A DNA stretch of 64,000 nucleotides from an uncultured Acidobacteriia bacterium (GTDB taxonomy: Bacteria > Acidobacteriota > Terriglobia > Bryobacterales > Bryobacteraceae). The position numbers and the translations under genes are program-made. Below, piece after piece: positions 1 to 9,727 of the stretch (within the stretch, counting starts at the first letter, position 1; every line of letters starts with the position of its first letter). The notes beneath the pieces are model-generated. The model was not told where the DNA came from. It did not search any database and was given only the letters and a program-made list of their open reading frames with translations. The stretch is from positions 558,001 through 622,000 of the forward strand of contig CAINNJ010000025.1 of NCBI GenBank assembly GCA_903851195.1. Reading direction: 5' to 3'.

Positions 1-27
1 TGAAAGTCTGTTACTCACCGCGCGCAT
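1..27 (-). CDS. Probable 5' end of ftsA (partial, off left edge)
   Basis: An ATG at 27 on the minus strand opens a frame that stays open for nine codons to the window edge (MRAVSNRLS). It begins five bases after the ftsQ stop codon. In most dcw clusters ftsA follows ftsQ directly, so ftsA is the expected gene. Nine residues are too few to recognise FtsA itself, so the call rests on position alone. No convincing ribosome-binding site is visible. An in-frame GTG three codons later could also be the start. Confidence 0.3.
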
Positions 28-32
28 GTGTT

Positions 33-839
33 TCACCGCGCTAAGATCCGGTCGTCCAGCCGCAGATCGAACGTGCTGGCTTCCTGCGAATGCTGACGAA
101 TATCCTGGTAATGGCTCAGGAAATTGGAGTAGCGGGACCGGAAATGCTGATCGCCCAGCCAAAGCTCCACACCCTGCCCGTCCACATCCGCGATCACGCG
201 CATCTCCTGCAGACTCGCCGCATTAATCTCGGAAATATCTTTCGCCTGCGGACCCAGATCCTCCAGCAGGCGGTTCATCGCTCGCACCCGCAGCCGGCGG
301 TCTTCGTCTTTCTGTTCCTCGGTCAGACCACTCAACACCGGCAAATTAAAACGCACCTTCCGCGGCAGCGTCATCAGCACGCCGTCGTTATCCACCAGCG
401 CCATCCAGTGCCGCGCCGTTCCCGCCACCGGCAGCTTCGCGAACGCCACCGGAACCCGTTCCGCGATGGTCACCACAATGCGGTTCGGCCAGACTCTCGA
501 AATCGTCGCCGTGCGCACCCAGTCGATCGCCAGCAGATGGCGGCGCCGTTCCGCCAGCGGCAGATGAAACACGCTGCGGCCGAAATCCGGCGTGAACACG
601 GCCCGCACGCGATCCCGGTTCACGTAGGTAGTCCCCTGAATTTCCAGATTCGAGCAACTGGTCTCCGCGGGATCGCAGGCCAGCCCGAATCGAGGGTCCG
701 TCAACAGGAAGGAACGGAGTTCCGTGCCTCCCCACAACGCGCCGACAAACAGCCCGGACCATGCCACCACCCGCAGCCACAGCCGCCAACCCGGCTTCTC
801 GGTCGCGTTCTGCTTCGCGGTCGCAGTCGCTCTAGGCAT
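33..839 (-). CDS. ftsQ: Cell division protein FtsQ
   Basis: 268 aa, the bitopic inner-membrane divisome protein that links FtsB/FtsL to the rest of the machinery. A basic cytoplasmic tail is followed by one membrane segment at about residues 22-40. A POTRA-like domain (about 63-135, starting [17 protein letters not shown]) precedes the FtsQ beta domain, which contains the typical stretch [16 protein letters not shown]. Length is normal for the family. The start overlaps the 3' end of murC by 8 bp, so the two are almost certainly translated from one mRNA. FtsQ is usually recognised by position as much as by sequence; here both agree. Confidence 0.93.
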   Translation of the reverse strand: MPRATATAKQNATEKPGWRLWLRVVAWSGLFVGALWGGTELRSFLLTDPRFGLACDPAETSCSNLEIQGTTYVNRDRVRAVFTPDFGRSVFHLPLAERRRHLLAIDWVRTATISRVWPNRIVVTIAERVPVAFAKLPVAGTARHWMALVDNDGVLMTLPRKVRFNLPVLSGLTEEQKDEDRRLRVRAMNRLLEDLGPQAKDISEINAASLQEMRVIADVDGQGVELWLGDQHFRSRYSNFLSHYQDIRQHSQEASTFDLRLDDRILAR

Positions 840-2208
840 GGCGCAGTTTCTCCAGGATCCGATCCCCCAGCAGGGACACGCTGCCGGCGCCCAGCGTCAC
901 GATCATGTCGCCTGCCTCCACGCCCTCCACAATCTTTTCCACGCCGGCGTCGCTCGAGCCCGCGTACTCCACGCCCCGGTGCCCGAACTGCCGCATGCGC
1001 TCGACCAGGGCTTCCGACGTCACACCCGCAATCGGCTGCTCGGACGCCGCGTAGATATCGAGCATCACCACGCGGTCCGCCGCATGAAAGGCGCGCGCGA
1101 ACTCATCCATCAGGTGCATGGTGCGCGTGTAACGGTGCGGCTGAAACAGCACGTGAACGCGCTTTTTGCACACCGACCGAGCCGCTTCCAGCGTCGCCTG
1201 CACCTCCGTTGGATGATGGCCGTAATCGTCGATCAGCGTCACCCCCCTCGCTTCGCCGCGCACCTCGAACCGGCGCCCCACGCCGGTAAACTTCTTCAGC
1301 CCTTCGCGAATCACCTCCGGCTGCACGCCCAGTTCCAGCGCCACCGCGATGGCGGCCGTGGCGTTCAGAACGTTGTGATCGCCGGGAATATTCAGATGGA
1401 ACTCGCCCAGATCCGCCGTGCGCGACCGCAGCGTGAACGTGGTGTGCAGTTCGCTGTGCCGCTGATCGCCCGGCCGATAATCCGCCTGCGCGCTGGTGCC
1501 ATACGTGATCGTGCGGCGGCGGATCGAGGGCAGAATGCTCTGCACGTTCTCACTGTCCAGACACACAATCGCCGCCCCGTAAAACGGCACTTTGTTGACG
1601 AAGTCCGTAAACGCCGCGCGAATGGCGTCGATATCGGCATAGTGGTCCAGATGCTCGCGGTCGATATTCGTGACAATCGCGAGAATCGGCGACAGCTTCA
1701 GAAACGACCCGTCGCTCTCGTCCGACTCAACCACCAGAAAATCGCTCTTGCCCACCCGCGCGTTCGACCCGCCCATCGCCGCGACCTTCCCGCCGACCAC
1801 CACCGTGGGATCCATCCCGGCATGACTCAGAATGGTCGCCACCATCGATGTGGTGGTAGTCTTCCCGTGGCTGCCCGCGACCGCGATGCCGTACTTCAGC
1901 CGCATCAGTTCCGCCAGCAGTTCACCGCGCGGAATCACCGGGATCTGCAGCCGCCGCGCTTCCTGCACTTCGGGGTTCGACTCATCCACCGCCGAACTCA
2001 CCACCAGCGCCTTCGCGCCCGCGACGTTCTTCGCGTCGTGACCTTCGTAAACCGTCGCGCCCAACTGCGAAAGCCGCGCCGTGGTGGGGCTCAGTCTGAT
2101 GTCCGAACCGGAGATCGTATAGCCGAGGTTCAGCAGCACTTCGGCAATTCCGCTCATGCCGATACCCCCGATTCCCGCAAAGTGGAGATGCTGCCTCGAA
2201 AAAAACAT
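832..2208 (-). CDS. murC: UDP-N-acetylmuramate--L-alanine ligase MurC
   Basis: 458 aa cytoplasmic Mur ligase that adds L-alanine to UDP-MurNAc, using ATP. The N-terminal Rossmann signature [14 protein letters not shown] (about 10-23) and the ATP P-loop [10 protein letters not shown] (about 112-121) are both intact, and the length matches the family. It lies 5 bp downstream of murG and overlaps ftsQ by 8 bp. In many bacteria murB and ddl lie between murC and ftsQ; neither is present here, so the UDP-MurNAc reductase and D-Ala ligase must be encoded elsewhere. Confidence 0.97.
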   Translation of the reverse strand: MFFSRQHLHFAGIGGIGMSGIAEVLLNLGYTISGSDIRLSPTTARLSQLGATVYEGHDAKNVAGAKALVVSSAVDESNPEVQEARRLQIPVIPRGELLAELMRLKYGIAVAGSHGKTTTTSMVATILSHAGMDPTVVVGGKVAAMGGSNARVGKSDFLVVESDESDGSFLKLSPILAIVTNIDREHLDHYADIDAIRAAFTDFVNKVPFYGAAIVCLDSENVQSILPSIRRRTITYGTSAQADYRPGDQRHSELHTTFTLRSRTADLGEFHLNIPGDHNVLNATAAIAVALELGVQPEVIREGLKKFTGVGRRFEVRGEARGVTLIDDYGHHPTEVQATLEAARSVCKKRVHVLFQPHRYTRTMHLMDEFARAFHAADRVVMLDIYAASEQPIAGVTSEALVERMRQFGHRGVEYAGSSDAGVEKIVEGVEAGDMIVTLGAGSVSLLGDRILEKLRHA

Positions 2209-2213
2209 GTTGT

Positions 2214-3320
2214 CTATTTATTGTTCCGGCTACCCGAAACGGTGTCAATCAGAATTTCGGCCGCGCGCGCCGCCGCGCCCCTACGCGCCAATTTACGTGC
2301 TTTTTCGCTCATTTCGGCCAGCTTCGCCCGGTCCGAAAACAGCTTTTCGACCACCTCGAACATCTTCCGGCCATTCCAGTCCCTGTCGAGCGACAACTCC
2401 GCCGCCCCGGCGCGTTCGAACGCCTGCGCGTTTTTGAGCTGATGATCGTCCGCCGCGAACGGAAACGGAATCAGCACGGAAGGCTTGCCCGCCGCCGCCA
2501 GTTCGGAAACCGCGCCCGCCCCCGCGCGGCAGATAATCAGATCCGCCCGCGAAAAAGCGGCCGGCATGTCGGACAGGAATGCCGACACCTCCCCCTGCAG
2601 CCCGGAAGCCGCGAACTGCGGAATCAGTTCGTCCTGCATCAGGGTCCCCGTCTGATGAATAAAGCGCACCGGCAACCCGGACTCCCGGAACAGCGGCCAG
2701 CTCTCGCGCGCCGCTACGTTCAGCGTTCGCGAACCCTGACTGCCCCCCGTAATCAGCACCGTGAACTCCTTTTCCTCCGCCTTCGGCCGCAACTCAAAAA
2801 ACTCCCGCCGCACCGGCAAACCCGTCAGTTCCGTGCGCCCAGCCGGAAAAAACCGCGCCGTTTCCGGGAAGCTGATCAGCGCCTTCTTCACCCACCGCGC
2901 GATCCAGCGATTCGTCGCGCCCGGCACGGCGTTCGGCTCCATAATCACCACCGGCACGCCGCGCAACAGCGCCGCCAGTGCCGGCGGACCCGCCACGTAA
3001 CCGCCCATGCTGAACACCGCCGCCGGACGCCATTCCCCAAACCGCTTCCACTGCGCCGCCGTTTCCGCCACCAAACGCCACAGACTGGCGACACGCGTAG
3101 CCGCGCCCAGATTCTTCAGCCCGCCGACGCGAATCTTCTCCAGCCGGAATCCCGCCGCCGGAACCAGCCTCGCCTCCACGCCCCGGTCCGTGCCCACGAA
3201 CAACACCTCATGGCCTTTCGCCACCAGTTCCCGCGCCACCGCGATCGCCGGGATCACATGCCCGCCAGTCCCGCCGCCCGCCATCACGAACAACCGCCGC
3301 GCCGTTTCGTCCGCGTTCAA
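2214..3320 (-). CDS. murG: UDP-GlcNAc:lipid I N-acetylglucosaminyltransferase MurG
   Basis: 368 aa GT28 enzyme that converts lipid I to lipid II on the inner face of the membrane. The N-terminal glycine-rich motif [13 protein letters not shown] (about 13-25) and the C-terminal nucleotide-sugar region ([32 protein letters not shown]) are both present. The start overlaps the end of ftsW by 4 bp (ATGA arrangement), which implies translational coupling. No oddities. Confidence 0.97.
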   Translation of the reverse strand: MNADETARRLFVMAGGGTGGHVIPAIAVARELVAKGHEVLFVGTDRGVEARLVPAAGFRLEKIRVGGLKNLGAATRVASLWRLVAETAAQWKRFGEWRPAAVFSMGGYVAGPPALAALLRGVPVVIMEPNAVPGATNRWIARWVKKALISFPETARFFPAGRTELTGLPVRREFFELRPKAEEKEFTVLITGGSQGSRTLNVAARESWPLFRESGLPVRFIHQTGTLMQDELIPQFAASGLQGEVSAFLSDMPAAFSRADLIICRAGAGAVSELAAAGKPSVLIPFPFAADDHQLKNAQAFERAGAAELSLDRDWNGRKMFEVVEKLFSDRAKLAEMSEKARKLARRGAAARAAEILIDTVSGSRNNK

Positions 3321-4459
3321 CCCGCGTGCTCCGAAACGTTCAGCAGAATCCCCATGGACGCCAGCGTCACCAGCAGCGAACTGCCGCCGAAACTGATCAT
3401 CGGCAGCGGAATTCCCTTGGGAGGCACCAGGCCCAGCACCACGCTGATATTGAAAAACGCCTGGATCACCAGCATCGTCGTGATCCCCAGCGCCAGATAG
3501 CGCCCGAACTCATCCGGAATCAGCACCGTCGCCCGAATGCCGCGCCAGAGAATAATCACGAAGCCCGCCAGCACCGCAAGCGATCCGAACAGCCCGAACT
3601 CTTCCCCCACCACCGCGAAAATCATGTCCGTGTGCGACTCCGGCAGATAGAACAGCTTCTGCCGTCCCTGCATCAGCCCGACGCCCACAGGCCCGCCGGA
3701 ACCCACTGCGATCACCGCCTGCCGGATCTGATAATTCGTATCTCTCGCGGTGATCGTCTTCTTCATTTGCGACCGGATCCAGCCGTGCTTGTCGAACTGG
3801 TCCACCACTTTGAAATTCGGATCCGCGAAGCTGACCATGCGGGCCAGCCGGTACGGCTTCGCCGCCACGGCCACGCAGCAGGCCAGAATTCCCACCAGAC
3901 CGGCAATCAGGATGTAACGCCGCTCCAGACCCGCCACGCAGAACATCACGGCGGCGGTGGAAACCAGCACGATCGGCGTCCCCAGATCGGCCACCACCAC
4001 AGCGGCGGTGATGAAGCCAAGCGCCAGAATCGCGGGCAGCAGCGTATACCGGCTGTTAATGGCGCGCGACCTCTGTGCAATGAAATAAGCGAGGAACAGC
4101 GCGATGGCGGGTTTCGCCAGTTCGGCCGGCTGCAGCCCGCCCAACATCGGAAAACGAATCCAGCGGTGCTGCCGCGGGTCCGCCAGATACGCGGCCACCA
4201 GCAGCATCATCACCACGCCGATCAGCGTGAACGCCACCGCCGGCGTCTGCAGCTTGCGGTAGTGCAGCCGCTTGAAGAACATCATCACCGGGATCGCCAA
4301 CATCACCCAGAGCAGTTGCCGCACCGCGTAGTAATAGCTGGAGCCCTGCCGCAGGTCGGCCACCACGGAAGAGGCGCTGTACACCATCACGCAGCCGAAC
4401 AGCACCATCAGCACGACGGTCGTAAAGAGAACCCAGTCTGTCTTAAGAGTCTGCGCCAT
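3317..4459 (-). CDS. ftsW: Peptidoglycan glycosyltransferase FtsW (SEDS family)
   Basis: 380 aa polytopic membrane protein with about ten hydrophobic segments. It polymerises lipid II at the septum together with its partner FtsI, which is encoded in the same cluster. SEDS signatures are visible: VMVYSASS near the N-terminus, QPAELAKPAIALFLAYF, DLGTPIVL and PLPMISFGGSSLL close to the C-terminus. FtsW is preferred over RodA because of its place between murD and murG. The start overlaps murD by 17 bp. Confidence 0.95.
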   Translation of the reverse strand: MAQTLKTDWVLFTTVVLMVLFGCVMVYSASSVVADLRQGSSYYYAVRQLLWVMLAIPVMMFFKRLHYRKLQTPAVAFTLIGVVMMLLVAAYLADPRQHRWIRFPMLGGLQPAELAKPAIALFLAYFIAQRSRAINSRYTLLPAILALGFITAAVVVADLGTPIVLVSTAAVMFCVAGLERRYILIAGLVGILACCVAVAAKPYRLARMVSFADPNFKVVDQFDKHGWIRSQMKKTITARDTNYQIRQAVIAVGSGGPVGVGLMQGRQKLFYLPESHTDMIFAVVGEEFGLFGSLAVLAGFVIILWRGIRATVLIPDEFGRYLALGITTMLVIQAFFNISVVLGLVPPKGIPLPMISFGGSSLLVTLASMGILLNVSEHAG

Positions 4460-5720
4460 GTTGAATCCGATTCACTAATTCCTTGAAGACCCGCCCGCGA
4501 TGTTCGTAGCTTTCGAACTGATCGAAGCTCGCGCACGCCGGCGCCAGCAGCACCGTGTCGCCCGGCCGCGCGCTTCTCCACGCCTCTTCCACCGCGCGAT
4601 CGAGCGTGTTGGCGTCATGCACCACCGTCGAATCTCCCAGTTGCCCGGCGATCTTCCCGGCCGCCGCGCCGATCAGCAGCGCGCCCTTTGCCTTGCGCCG
4701 CAGACGGTCTCGCAGCACCGTATAATCGCTGCCCTTATCCTTGCCGCCGAGGATCACCCAAAGCCCGCCCTCGAACGAATCGAGCGCTTTGATCGTGGCG
4801 TCCACGCTGGTGGCCTTCGAATCGTTATAGAACCGCACGCCGTCGATCTCGGCCACGAATTCCAGTCGGTGCTCCACGGCTTTGAAGGTTTTAACAGCCG
4901 AGGCAATTGCAGACAGCGGAACTCCCGCGATCCTCGCGACCGCGGCCGCCGCGAGCACGTTTTCCGCGTTGTGCCGTCCGGGAATCGGGATCTCGCTTAG
5001 CGGCATCAGCGCCTCACCGCCCACCCAGACCTGCCCTTCGTGCAGATCCGCCCCGCCAAACCAGACGATCTTCGCCGGAGTCAGTTCCGCGAACGACCGG
5101 CAGACCGCGTCGTCCCCATTCAGCACCGCGAAATCGCCCGCCTGCTGCGTGCGGAACAGATTCCCTTTGGCCGCCGCGTAGTTTTCAAACGTATGGTGCC
5201 GGTCCAGATGATTCTGCGTCACGTTCAGACAAACGCCCACCTGCGCGCGAAACAAACGAATCGTTTCCAGCTGAAAGCTCGACAACTCCAGCACGTTCCA
5301 CTGTTCCGAGCGGGACGTCTGCGCCATCGCGATCACCGGCGTTCCGATATTCCCGCCCACCTGCACCGGAACCGCCGCGCTCTGCAGGATATGTCCCACC
5401 AGCGAGGTGGTCGTCGTTTTCCCGTTCGATCCCGTGATCCCGATCGTCCGCCCCTGCAGAAAAGGCGCCGCGAGTTCGATCTCGCCAATCACCTCCACAC
5501 CGCGCGCGCGTGCCCGCTCCAGCCCCGGCAGATCGGCCGGAACGCCAGGCGAAAGCACAATCCGGTCCCACGCTTCATCGAACAGTTCGTCCGACTGCAG
5601 CCGAAAACCCTCAATATCCCGAAGCTTCAGATCCGCCGGCGTCGCCTGCTCGCCGCGCTCCCGCAGAAACGCCAGCGCCGCGCGCCCGGATTTCTCCATC
5701 CCCACCACCAGCGTTTTCAT
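4443..5720 (-). CDS. murD: UDP-N-acetylmuramoylalanine--D-glutamate ligase MurD
   Basis: 425 aa cytoplasmic Mur ligase adding D-glutamate. The P-loop GITGSNGKTTTT sits at about 94-105. The motifs NVTQNHLDRH and YNDSKATSVDAT are typical of MurD. The start overlaps mraY by 4 bp and the end overlaps ftsW by 17 bp. Length and domain order (N-terminal substrate domain, central ATPase, C-terminal Rossmann domain) are normal. Confidence 0.97.
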   Translation of the reverse strand: MKTLVVGMEKSGRAALAFLRERGEQATPADLKLRDIEGFRLQSDELFDEAWDRIVLSPGVPADLPGLERARARGVEVIGEIELAAPFLQGRTIGITGSNGKTTTTSLVGHILQSAAVPVQVGGNIGTPVIAMAQTSRSEQWNVLELSSFQLETIRLFRAQVGVCLNVTQNHLDRHHTFENYAAAKGNLFRTQQAGDFAVLNGDDAVCRSFAELTPAKIVWFGGADLHEGQVWVGGEALMPLSEIPIPGRHNAENVLAAAAVARIAGVPLSAIASAVKTFKAVEHRLEFVAEIDGVRFYNDSKATSVDATIKALDSFEGGLWVILGGKDKGSDYTVLRDRLRRKAKGALLIGAAAGKIAGQLGDSTVVHDANTLDRAVEEAWRSARPGDTVLLAPACASFDQFESYEHRGRVFKELVNRIQHGADS

Positions 5721-6850
5721 CGCAGTTTCAGCGTCGTCAAAGCGAACAGAGCCAGCACCAGGCCGATAATCCAGAACCGCGCGATAATCTTCGATTCCTG
5801 CCAGCCCAGCGCCTCGAAATGGTGGTGAATCGGCGCCATTTTGAAAATACGTTTCTTCCGGAGCTTATAGCTGCCCACCTGCAGAATCACGCTGACCGCC
5901 TCGATCACGAACATCCCGGCGATGAAAATCAGCAGAATCTCCTGCTTAATCAGCACGGCCACCACACCGATCGCCCCGCCCAGCGACAGCGACCCGACAT
6001 CTCCCATGAAAATATCCGCCGGATGCGAGTTCCACCAGAGAAAGCCCAGACTCGCGCCCGTCATGGACGCACAGAAAATCGTCAGTTCCGCCGTGCGCGG
6101 ATTGCGCGCCAGCAACAGATAATTCGCCAGTTCCCGGTTCCCGCTCGTGTACGCCAGCACCGTCAGCGCGCCCGCCGAAATCACCATCAAACCGATGGCG
6201 AGCCCGTCCAGGCCATCCGTCACATTCACCGCGTTACTGGAACCCACCACCACAAACACGAAGAACAAATAGAACGGCAAAAAGGCGAGCACATAAGTCA
6301 CCGGAGTGGCCATCATGGAATGCAGCAACAAATCCGGCTGCCACTGCTTAAAAAACGGCACGTTCAGCGTGGTGGTGTAAGCGTTGTAAGACTGCATCAC
6401 GCCCAGCACCGCCGTAATCACCGCGGCCACGAAAAGCTGCAGGCCGAATTTCTGCTTCGCGGTAAGACCCAGATTTCGCTTCTTCGACACCTTCGCGTAA
6501 TCGTCGATAAAACCGATCGCCCCGAAACTGCCCAGCGCGAAGAGCGCGATCCAAACATAAATATGCCGCAGGTCCGCCCACAACAGGGTGGAACCGATGA
6601 TGCTGATCAGAATCAGCACGCCGCCCATCGTCGGCGTCCCGGCCTTTTTCTGGTGCGATTTCGGGCCGTCTTCCCGGATATGCTGGCCGATCTGGAATTC
6701 GCGCAGTTTCTGGATCAGCAGCGGCCCCAGCAGCACGCACAAAAATAAGGACGTCAGGCTGGCAAACATGGCCCGCAGCGTCACGTAGCGGAATACGTTG
6801 AAAGCTTTGACGGCCGGGTAGAGTTGTTCGTAGAACAGCCAGTACAGCAA
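5717..6850 (-). CDS. mraY: Phospho-N-acetylmuramoyl-pentapeptide transferase MraY
   Basis: 377 aa polytopic inner-membrane enzyme that transfers phospho-MurNAc-pentapeptide to undecaprenyl phosphate, giving lipid I. Signatures seen are GFIDDYAKV (catalytic Asp pair), NVTDGLDGLAIGL, FMGDVGSLSLGG and the HHHFE motif near the C-terminus (MAPIHHHFEALGW). It starts immediately after the murF stop and overlaps murD by 4 bp. Length is normal. Confidence 0.97.
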   Translation of the reverse strand: MLYWLFYEQLYPAVKAFNVFRYVTLRAMFASLTSLFLCVLLGPLLIQKLREFQIGQHIREDGPKSHQKKAGTPTMGGVLILISIIGSTLLWADLRHIYVWIALFALGSFGAIGFIDDYAKVSKKRNLGLTAKQKFGLQLFVAAVITAVLGVMQSYNAYTTTLNVPFFKQWQPDLLLHSMMATPVTYVLAFLPFYLFFVFVVVGSSNAVNVTDGLDGLAIGLMVISAGALTVLAYTSGNRELANYLLLARNPRTAELTIFCASMTGASLGFLWWNSHPADIFMGDVGSLSLGGAIGVVAVLIKQEILLIFIAGMFVIEAVSVILQVGSYKLRKKRIFKMAPIHHHFEALGWQESKIIARFWIIGLVLALFALTTLKLR

Positions 6851-8227
6851 TTAATCCCTCACTTCCCCGATCGCGCGGTTCAGAGCCTTCTCCACCTGCA
6901 CGCCGCGCGAGCCCTTAAAAAGCACCGCGTCACCCGGCTGCAGGTAATCTTTGACAAAATCTCCGGCTTCCTCCGAGGTATTGAAAAAGAGCGCGGCGCT
7001 GTCCGACATCCCGGATTTCACGGCTTCTTCAACCATGAACCGGGCAGCGCCGCGTATGCCAAAAACGGCATCAAGTCCCTGCTCCGCCGCGAATTTTCCG
7101 GTGCGGCGGTGCAGGCTCTCGGCCTCGGGGCCAAGTTCGAGCATTTCACCCAGTACCGCGATGCGGCGCCGGGCGGGAACACCTTGCAGCAGTTCGATCA
7201 TCGATCGGGTCGCCTCCGGGTTCGCGTTATAGCAATCGTTGATAATCGTTACGCCATTGCGTTCCAGGCGTTCGCCCCGCATCTTGCCGGGCGTAAGTGA
7301 GTGTACCGCGTCGCGCAGGCGCTCGGGAGAAATATCCAGCGCGCGGCAGACCGCAATCCCCGCCAGGATATTGCTCACCGCATGGCGGCCCGTGAGCGAA
7401 GCTTCAAAGTCCGTGCCCAAAGCCCGAAACCGAACACCGGCCGGGCTCAGCTCCAGATCCTCCCCGCGCACTTCCGCGTCGTCCGCGAAGCCGAACAGAA
7501 TCGAGCGGCCGCCGTGCACCTTCGCGAATTCCCGCACCCGCGGATCGTCCGCGTTCAGCACCGCAATGCCATCCACCGGCAGTTCTTCAATCAGTTCACG
7601 TTTGGCTCGCGCGACGCCCTCGATACCGTCCGGGAAATTCTCCGTATGCGCCCAGCCCACGTTGGTAATCACGCCGACAGACGGCCGCGCGATCTTTGCC
7701 AGTTCCCGGATCTCGCCCGCGTGATTCATCCCCATCTCGAGCACCGCCGCCCGGCTATCGTCCGGCAACCGCAGCAAAGAAAGCGGAACGCCCAGATGAT
7801 TATTGAAATTCCCCACCGTTTTCCCGGTGCGGAACTGCGCCGACAGCAGACTCGCGACAATATCCTTGGTGCTGGTCTTGCCCGCGCTCCCCGTAACGGC
7901 GACAACCGGCACTCCGGTCATCCGGTCCCGCACCGCGCGTCCCAGTTTGCCCAGCGCGAGCGTCGTATCCGGAACCACCAGTTGCAAAGCGGCCGCGGCG
8001 CCGTCCACTCGCCGATCCACCACCGCCGCGGAAGCCCCGTTCGCCAGCACCTGCGCCACATAATCGTGACCGTCGTGCGTGGGACCGCGCAACGCAAAAA
8101 AACAATCGCCGGGATTGATGCTGCGCGAATCGATGCTCCACCCCGCCACACTGTCCGGTAATCCCGCCGCTAAGTCCGCATCCGCCACGCCCAGCGTTTC
8201 GGCGATCGATTCCATGGAAAGCGTCAT
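6851..8227 (-). CDS. murF: UDP-MurNAc-tripeptide--D-Ala-D-Ala ligase MurF
   Basis: 458 aa Mur ligase that adds D-Ala-D-Ala. The P-loop VTGSAGKTSTKD lies at about 111-122, and NNHLGVPLSLL and DCYNANPEATR are typical of MurF. The ATG at 8227 was chosen because it overlaps the murE stop as ATGA and gives a normal MurF N-terminus. A longer open frame reaches 8788, but its first 187 residues are out-of-frame murE sequence rich in Gly and Arg. An in-frame ATG four codons later (MESIAETLG) is the only other plausible start. Confidence 0.95.
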   Translation of the reverse strand: MTLSMESIAETLGVADADLAAGLPDSVAGWSIDSRSINPGDCFFALRGPTHDGHDYVAQVLANGASAAVVDRRVDGAAAALQLVVPDTTLALGKLGRAVRDRMTGVPVVAVTGSAGKTSTKDIVASLLSAQFRTGKTVGNFNNHLGVPLSLLRLPDDSRAAVLEMGMNHAGEIRELAKIARPSVGVITNVGWAHTENFPDGIEGVARAKRELIEELPVDGIAVLNADDPRVREFAKVHGGRSILFGFADDAEVRGEDLELSPAGVRFRALGTDFEASLTGRHAVSNILAGIAVCRALDISPERLRDAVHSLTPGKMRGERLERNGVTIINDCYNANPEATRSMIELLQGVPARRRIAVLGEMLELGPEAESLHRRTGKFAAEQGLDAVFGIRGAARFMVEEAVKSGMSDSAALFFNTSEEAGDFVKDYLQPGDAVLFKGSRGVQVEKALNRAIGEVRD

Positions 8228-9726
8228 TCCTCTTTCCTCCGGAATCCGAACGACCGCAGAACCTCGCGCGCCACTTCCCGGTCGTCGAAATGGATCGTGC
8301 GGTCTTTGAAAATCTGGTACGTCTCGTGGCCCTTGCCCGCCAGCAGGATAATGTCGCCCGGCCTCGCCTCTTCCACCGCTTTGCGAATGGCCACCGCGCG
8401 ATCCGGTTCGATAATGGTGCGCGTATCGGTTCGCCGCACGCCCACCATCACGTCGTTCATGATCTGCAGCGGCTCTTCCGAACGCGGATTGTCGCTCGTC
8501 ACAATCACCAGATCGCTCAGCGATCCCGCAACCTGCCCCATGATCGGCCGCTTCGTCCGGTCCCGGTCCCCACCGCACCCGAACACCGTAATCACCCGCT
8601 TCGGATTCAGCGTGCGCGCCACCGAAATCGCATTGCGCAGCGCGTCGTCGGTGTGCGAATAATCCACCACCACCGCGAACGGCTGCCCTTCGTCCACGCG
8701 CTCGAAGCGCCCCGGCACGCCCGCGCACGCCGCAATGCCCCGCACAATCGTTTCCGGCGGCAACTGGTACGTCATCCCCGCCGAACACGCCGCCAGGATG
8801 TTATACACGTTGATCTTCCCGATCAGCGGCGAGCGCACTTCGAACTTCACCTTATCGAAAACAACTTCGAAACGAAGACCGTTCAGCCCGGAATGGATAT
8901 GCCGCGCGCGCACCATCGCCTCCTGACCCAGGCCATACCAAAGCAGCGTGGAATCGGCCGCCGTGCGGTTGCCCGCGGGCGCCAGTTTGCGCCCCCACTC
9001 GTCGTCGCGATTCAGCACGGAATACCGCGGAGCCGCCGCGCCCGACCCCGTAAACAGCAGCCGTTTCGCGGCGAAGTAATCCTCCATCGTGTGGTGAAAA
9101 TCGAGATGGTCGCGTGTCAGATTCGTGAACACTGCCGTGTGAAACTCAATTCCGTAAACCCGCCCCAGCGCCAGCGCGTGCGACGAAATTTCCATGGTGG
9201 CATGCGTGCCCCCAATGCCCTCCAGTTCCGCGAAGAGACGGTGCAGATCCAGCGATTCCGGCGTCGTGTTCACGGCCGGCAGCACCTTCGGCCCCAGCCG
9301 GTATTCGATGGTGCCCACCAGAGCAGTCGTCTTCCCGGCCGCCCGCAGAATCGAATCGATCAGGAACCCGGTGGTCGTCTTCCCGTTCGTCCCCGTAATC
9401 CCCGTCAGCCCCAGCCTGCGGTCCGCGAACCCGTAAAAGGCCCGCGACGCCAGCGCCAGCGTCCGGCGACCATGCTCCGTCCGGATCCAGACGCCCTCGA
9501 AATCCGCGGGCGCCTCCGCTTCGCTGACCACCGCGAGCGCGCCCTTCTCCCTCGCCTGCCGCGCGAACTCACGCCCGTCCGCGTGCGCTCCCGCAAACGC
9601 GAAAAACAGGAACCCCGGCTCCACCTGACGCGAGTCATAAGCCAGACCCGTGACTTCCGCCCGGGCAAGCTCCGGCGGCAGCTCAGCCAACAGCGGTGTT
9701 CCCGTCAGGACTTCGCTTAGTTGCAT
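8224..9726 (-). CDS. murE: UDP-MurNAc-L-Ala-D-Glu--meso-diaminopimelate ligase MurE
   Basis: 500 aa Mur ligase adding the third residue of the stem peptide. The P-loop GITGTNGKTTTG is at about 109-120. Near residue 410 the motif VTSDNPRSEEP contains DNPR, the signature of MurE enzymes specific for meso-diaminopimelate; lysine-type enzymes differ there. This supports a Gram-negative-type peptidoglycan. It begins one base after the ftsI stop and its own stop overlaps the murF start. Confidence 0.97.
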   Translation of the reverse strand: MQLSEVLTGTPLLAELPPELARAEVTGLAYDSRQVEPGFLFFAFAGAHADGREFARQAREKGALAVVSEAEAPADFEGVWIRTEHGRRTLALASRAFYGFADRRLGLTGITGTNGKTTTGFLIDSILRAAGKTTALVGTIEYRLGPKVLPAVNTTPESLDLHRLFAELEGIGGTHATMEISSHALALGRVYGIEFHTAVFTNLTRDHLDFHHTMEDYFAAKRLLFTGSGAAAPRYSVLNRDDEWGRKLAPAGNRTAADSTLLWYGLGQEAMVRARHIHSGLNGLRFEVVFDKVKFEVRSPLIGKINVYNILAACSAGMTYQLPPETIVRGIAACAGVPGRFERVDEGQPFAVVVDYSHTDDALRNAISVARTLNPKRVITVFGCGGDRDRTKRPIMGQVAGSLSDLVIVTSDNPRSEEPLQIMNDVMVGVRRTDTRTIIEPDRAVAIRKAVEEARPGDIILLAGKGHETYQIFKDRTIHFDDREVAREVLRSFGFRRKEE

Positions 9727-9727
9727 A

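Noticed and set aside
724-2442. Long plus-strand open frame (572 codons) opposite murC
   Set aside because: Composition is His/Arg/Gln-rich with no recognisable domain, the typical shadow of a GC-rich gene; murC on the minus strand explains the sequence.
8228-8788. 187-residue N-terminal extension of the murF frame
   Set aside because: It is murE read out of frame (Gly/Arg-rich, no homology); the ATGA overlap at 8227 gives a standard MurF.
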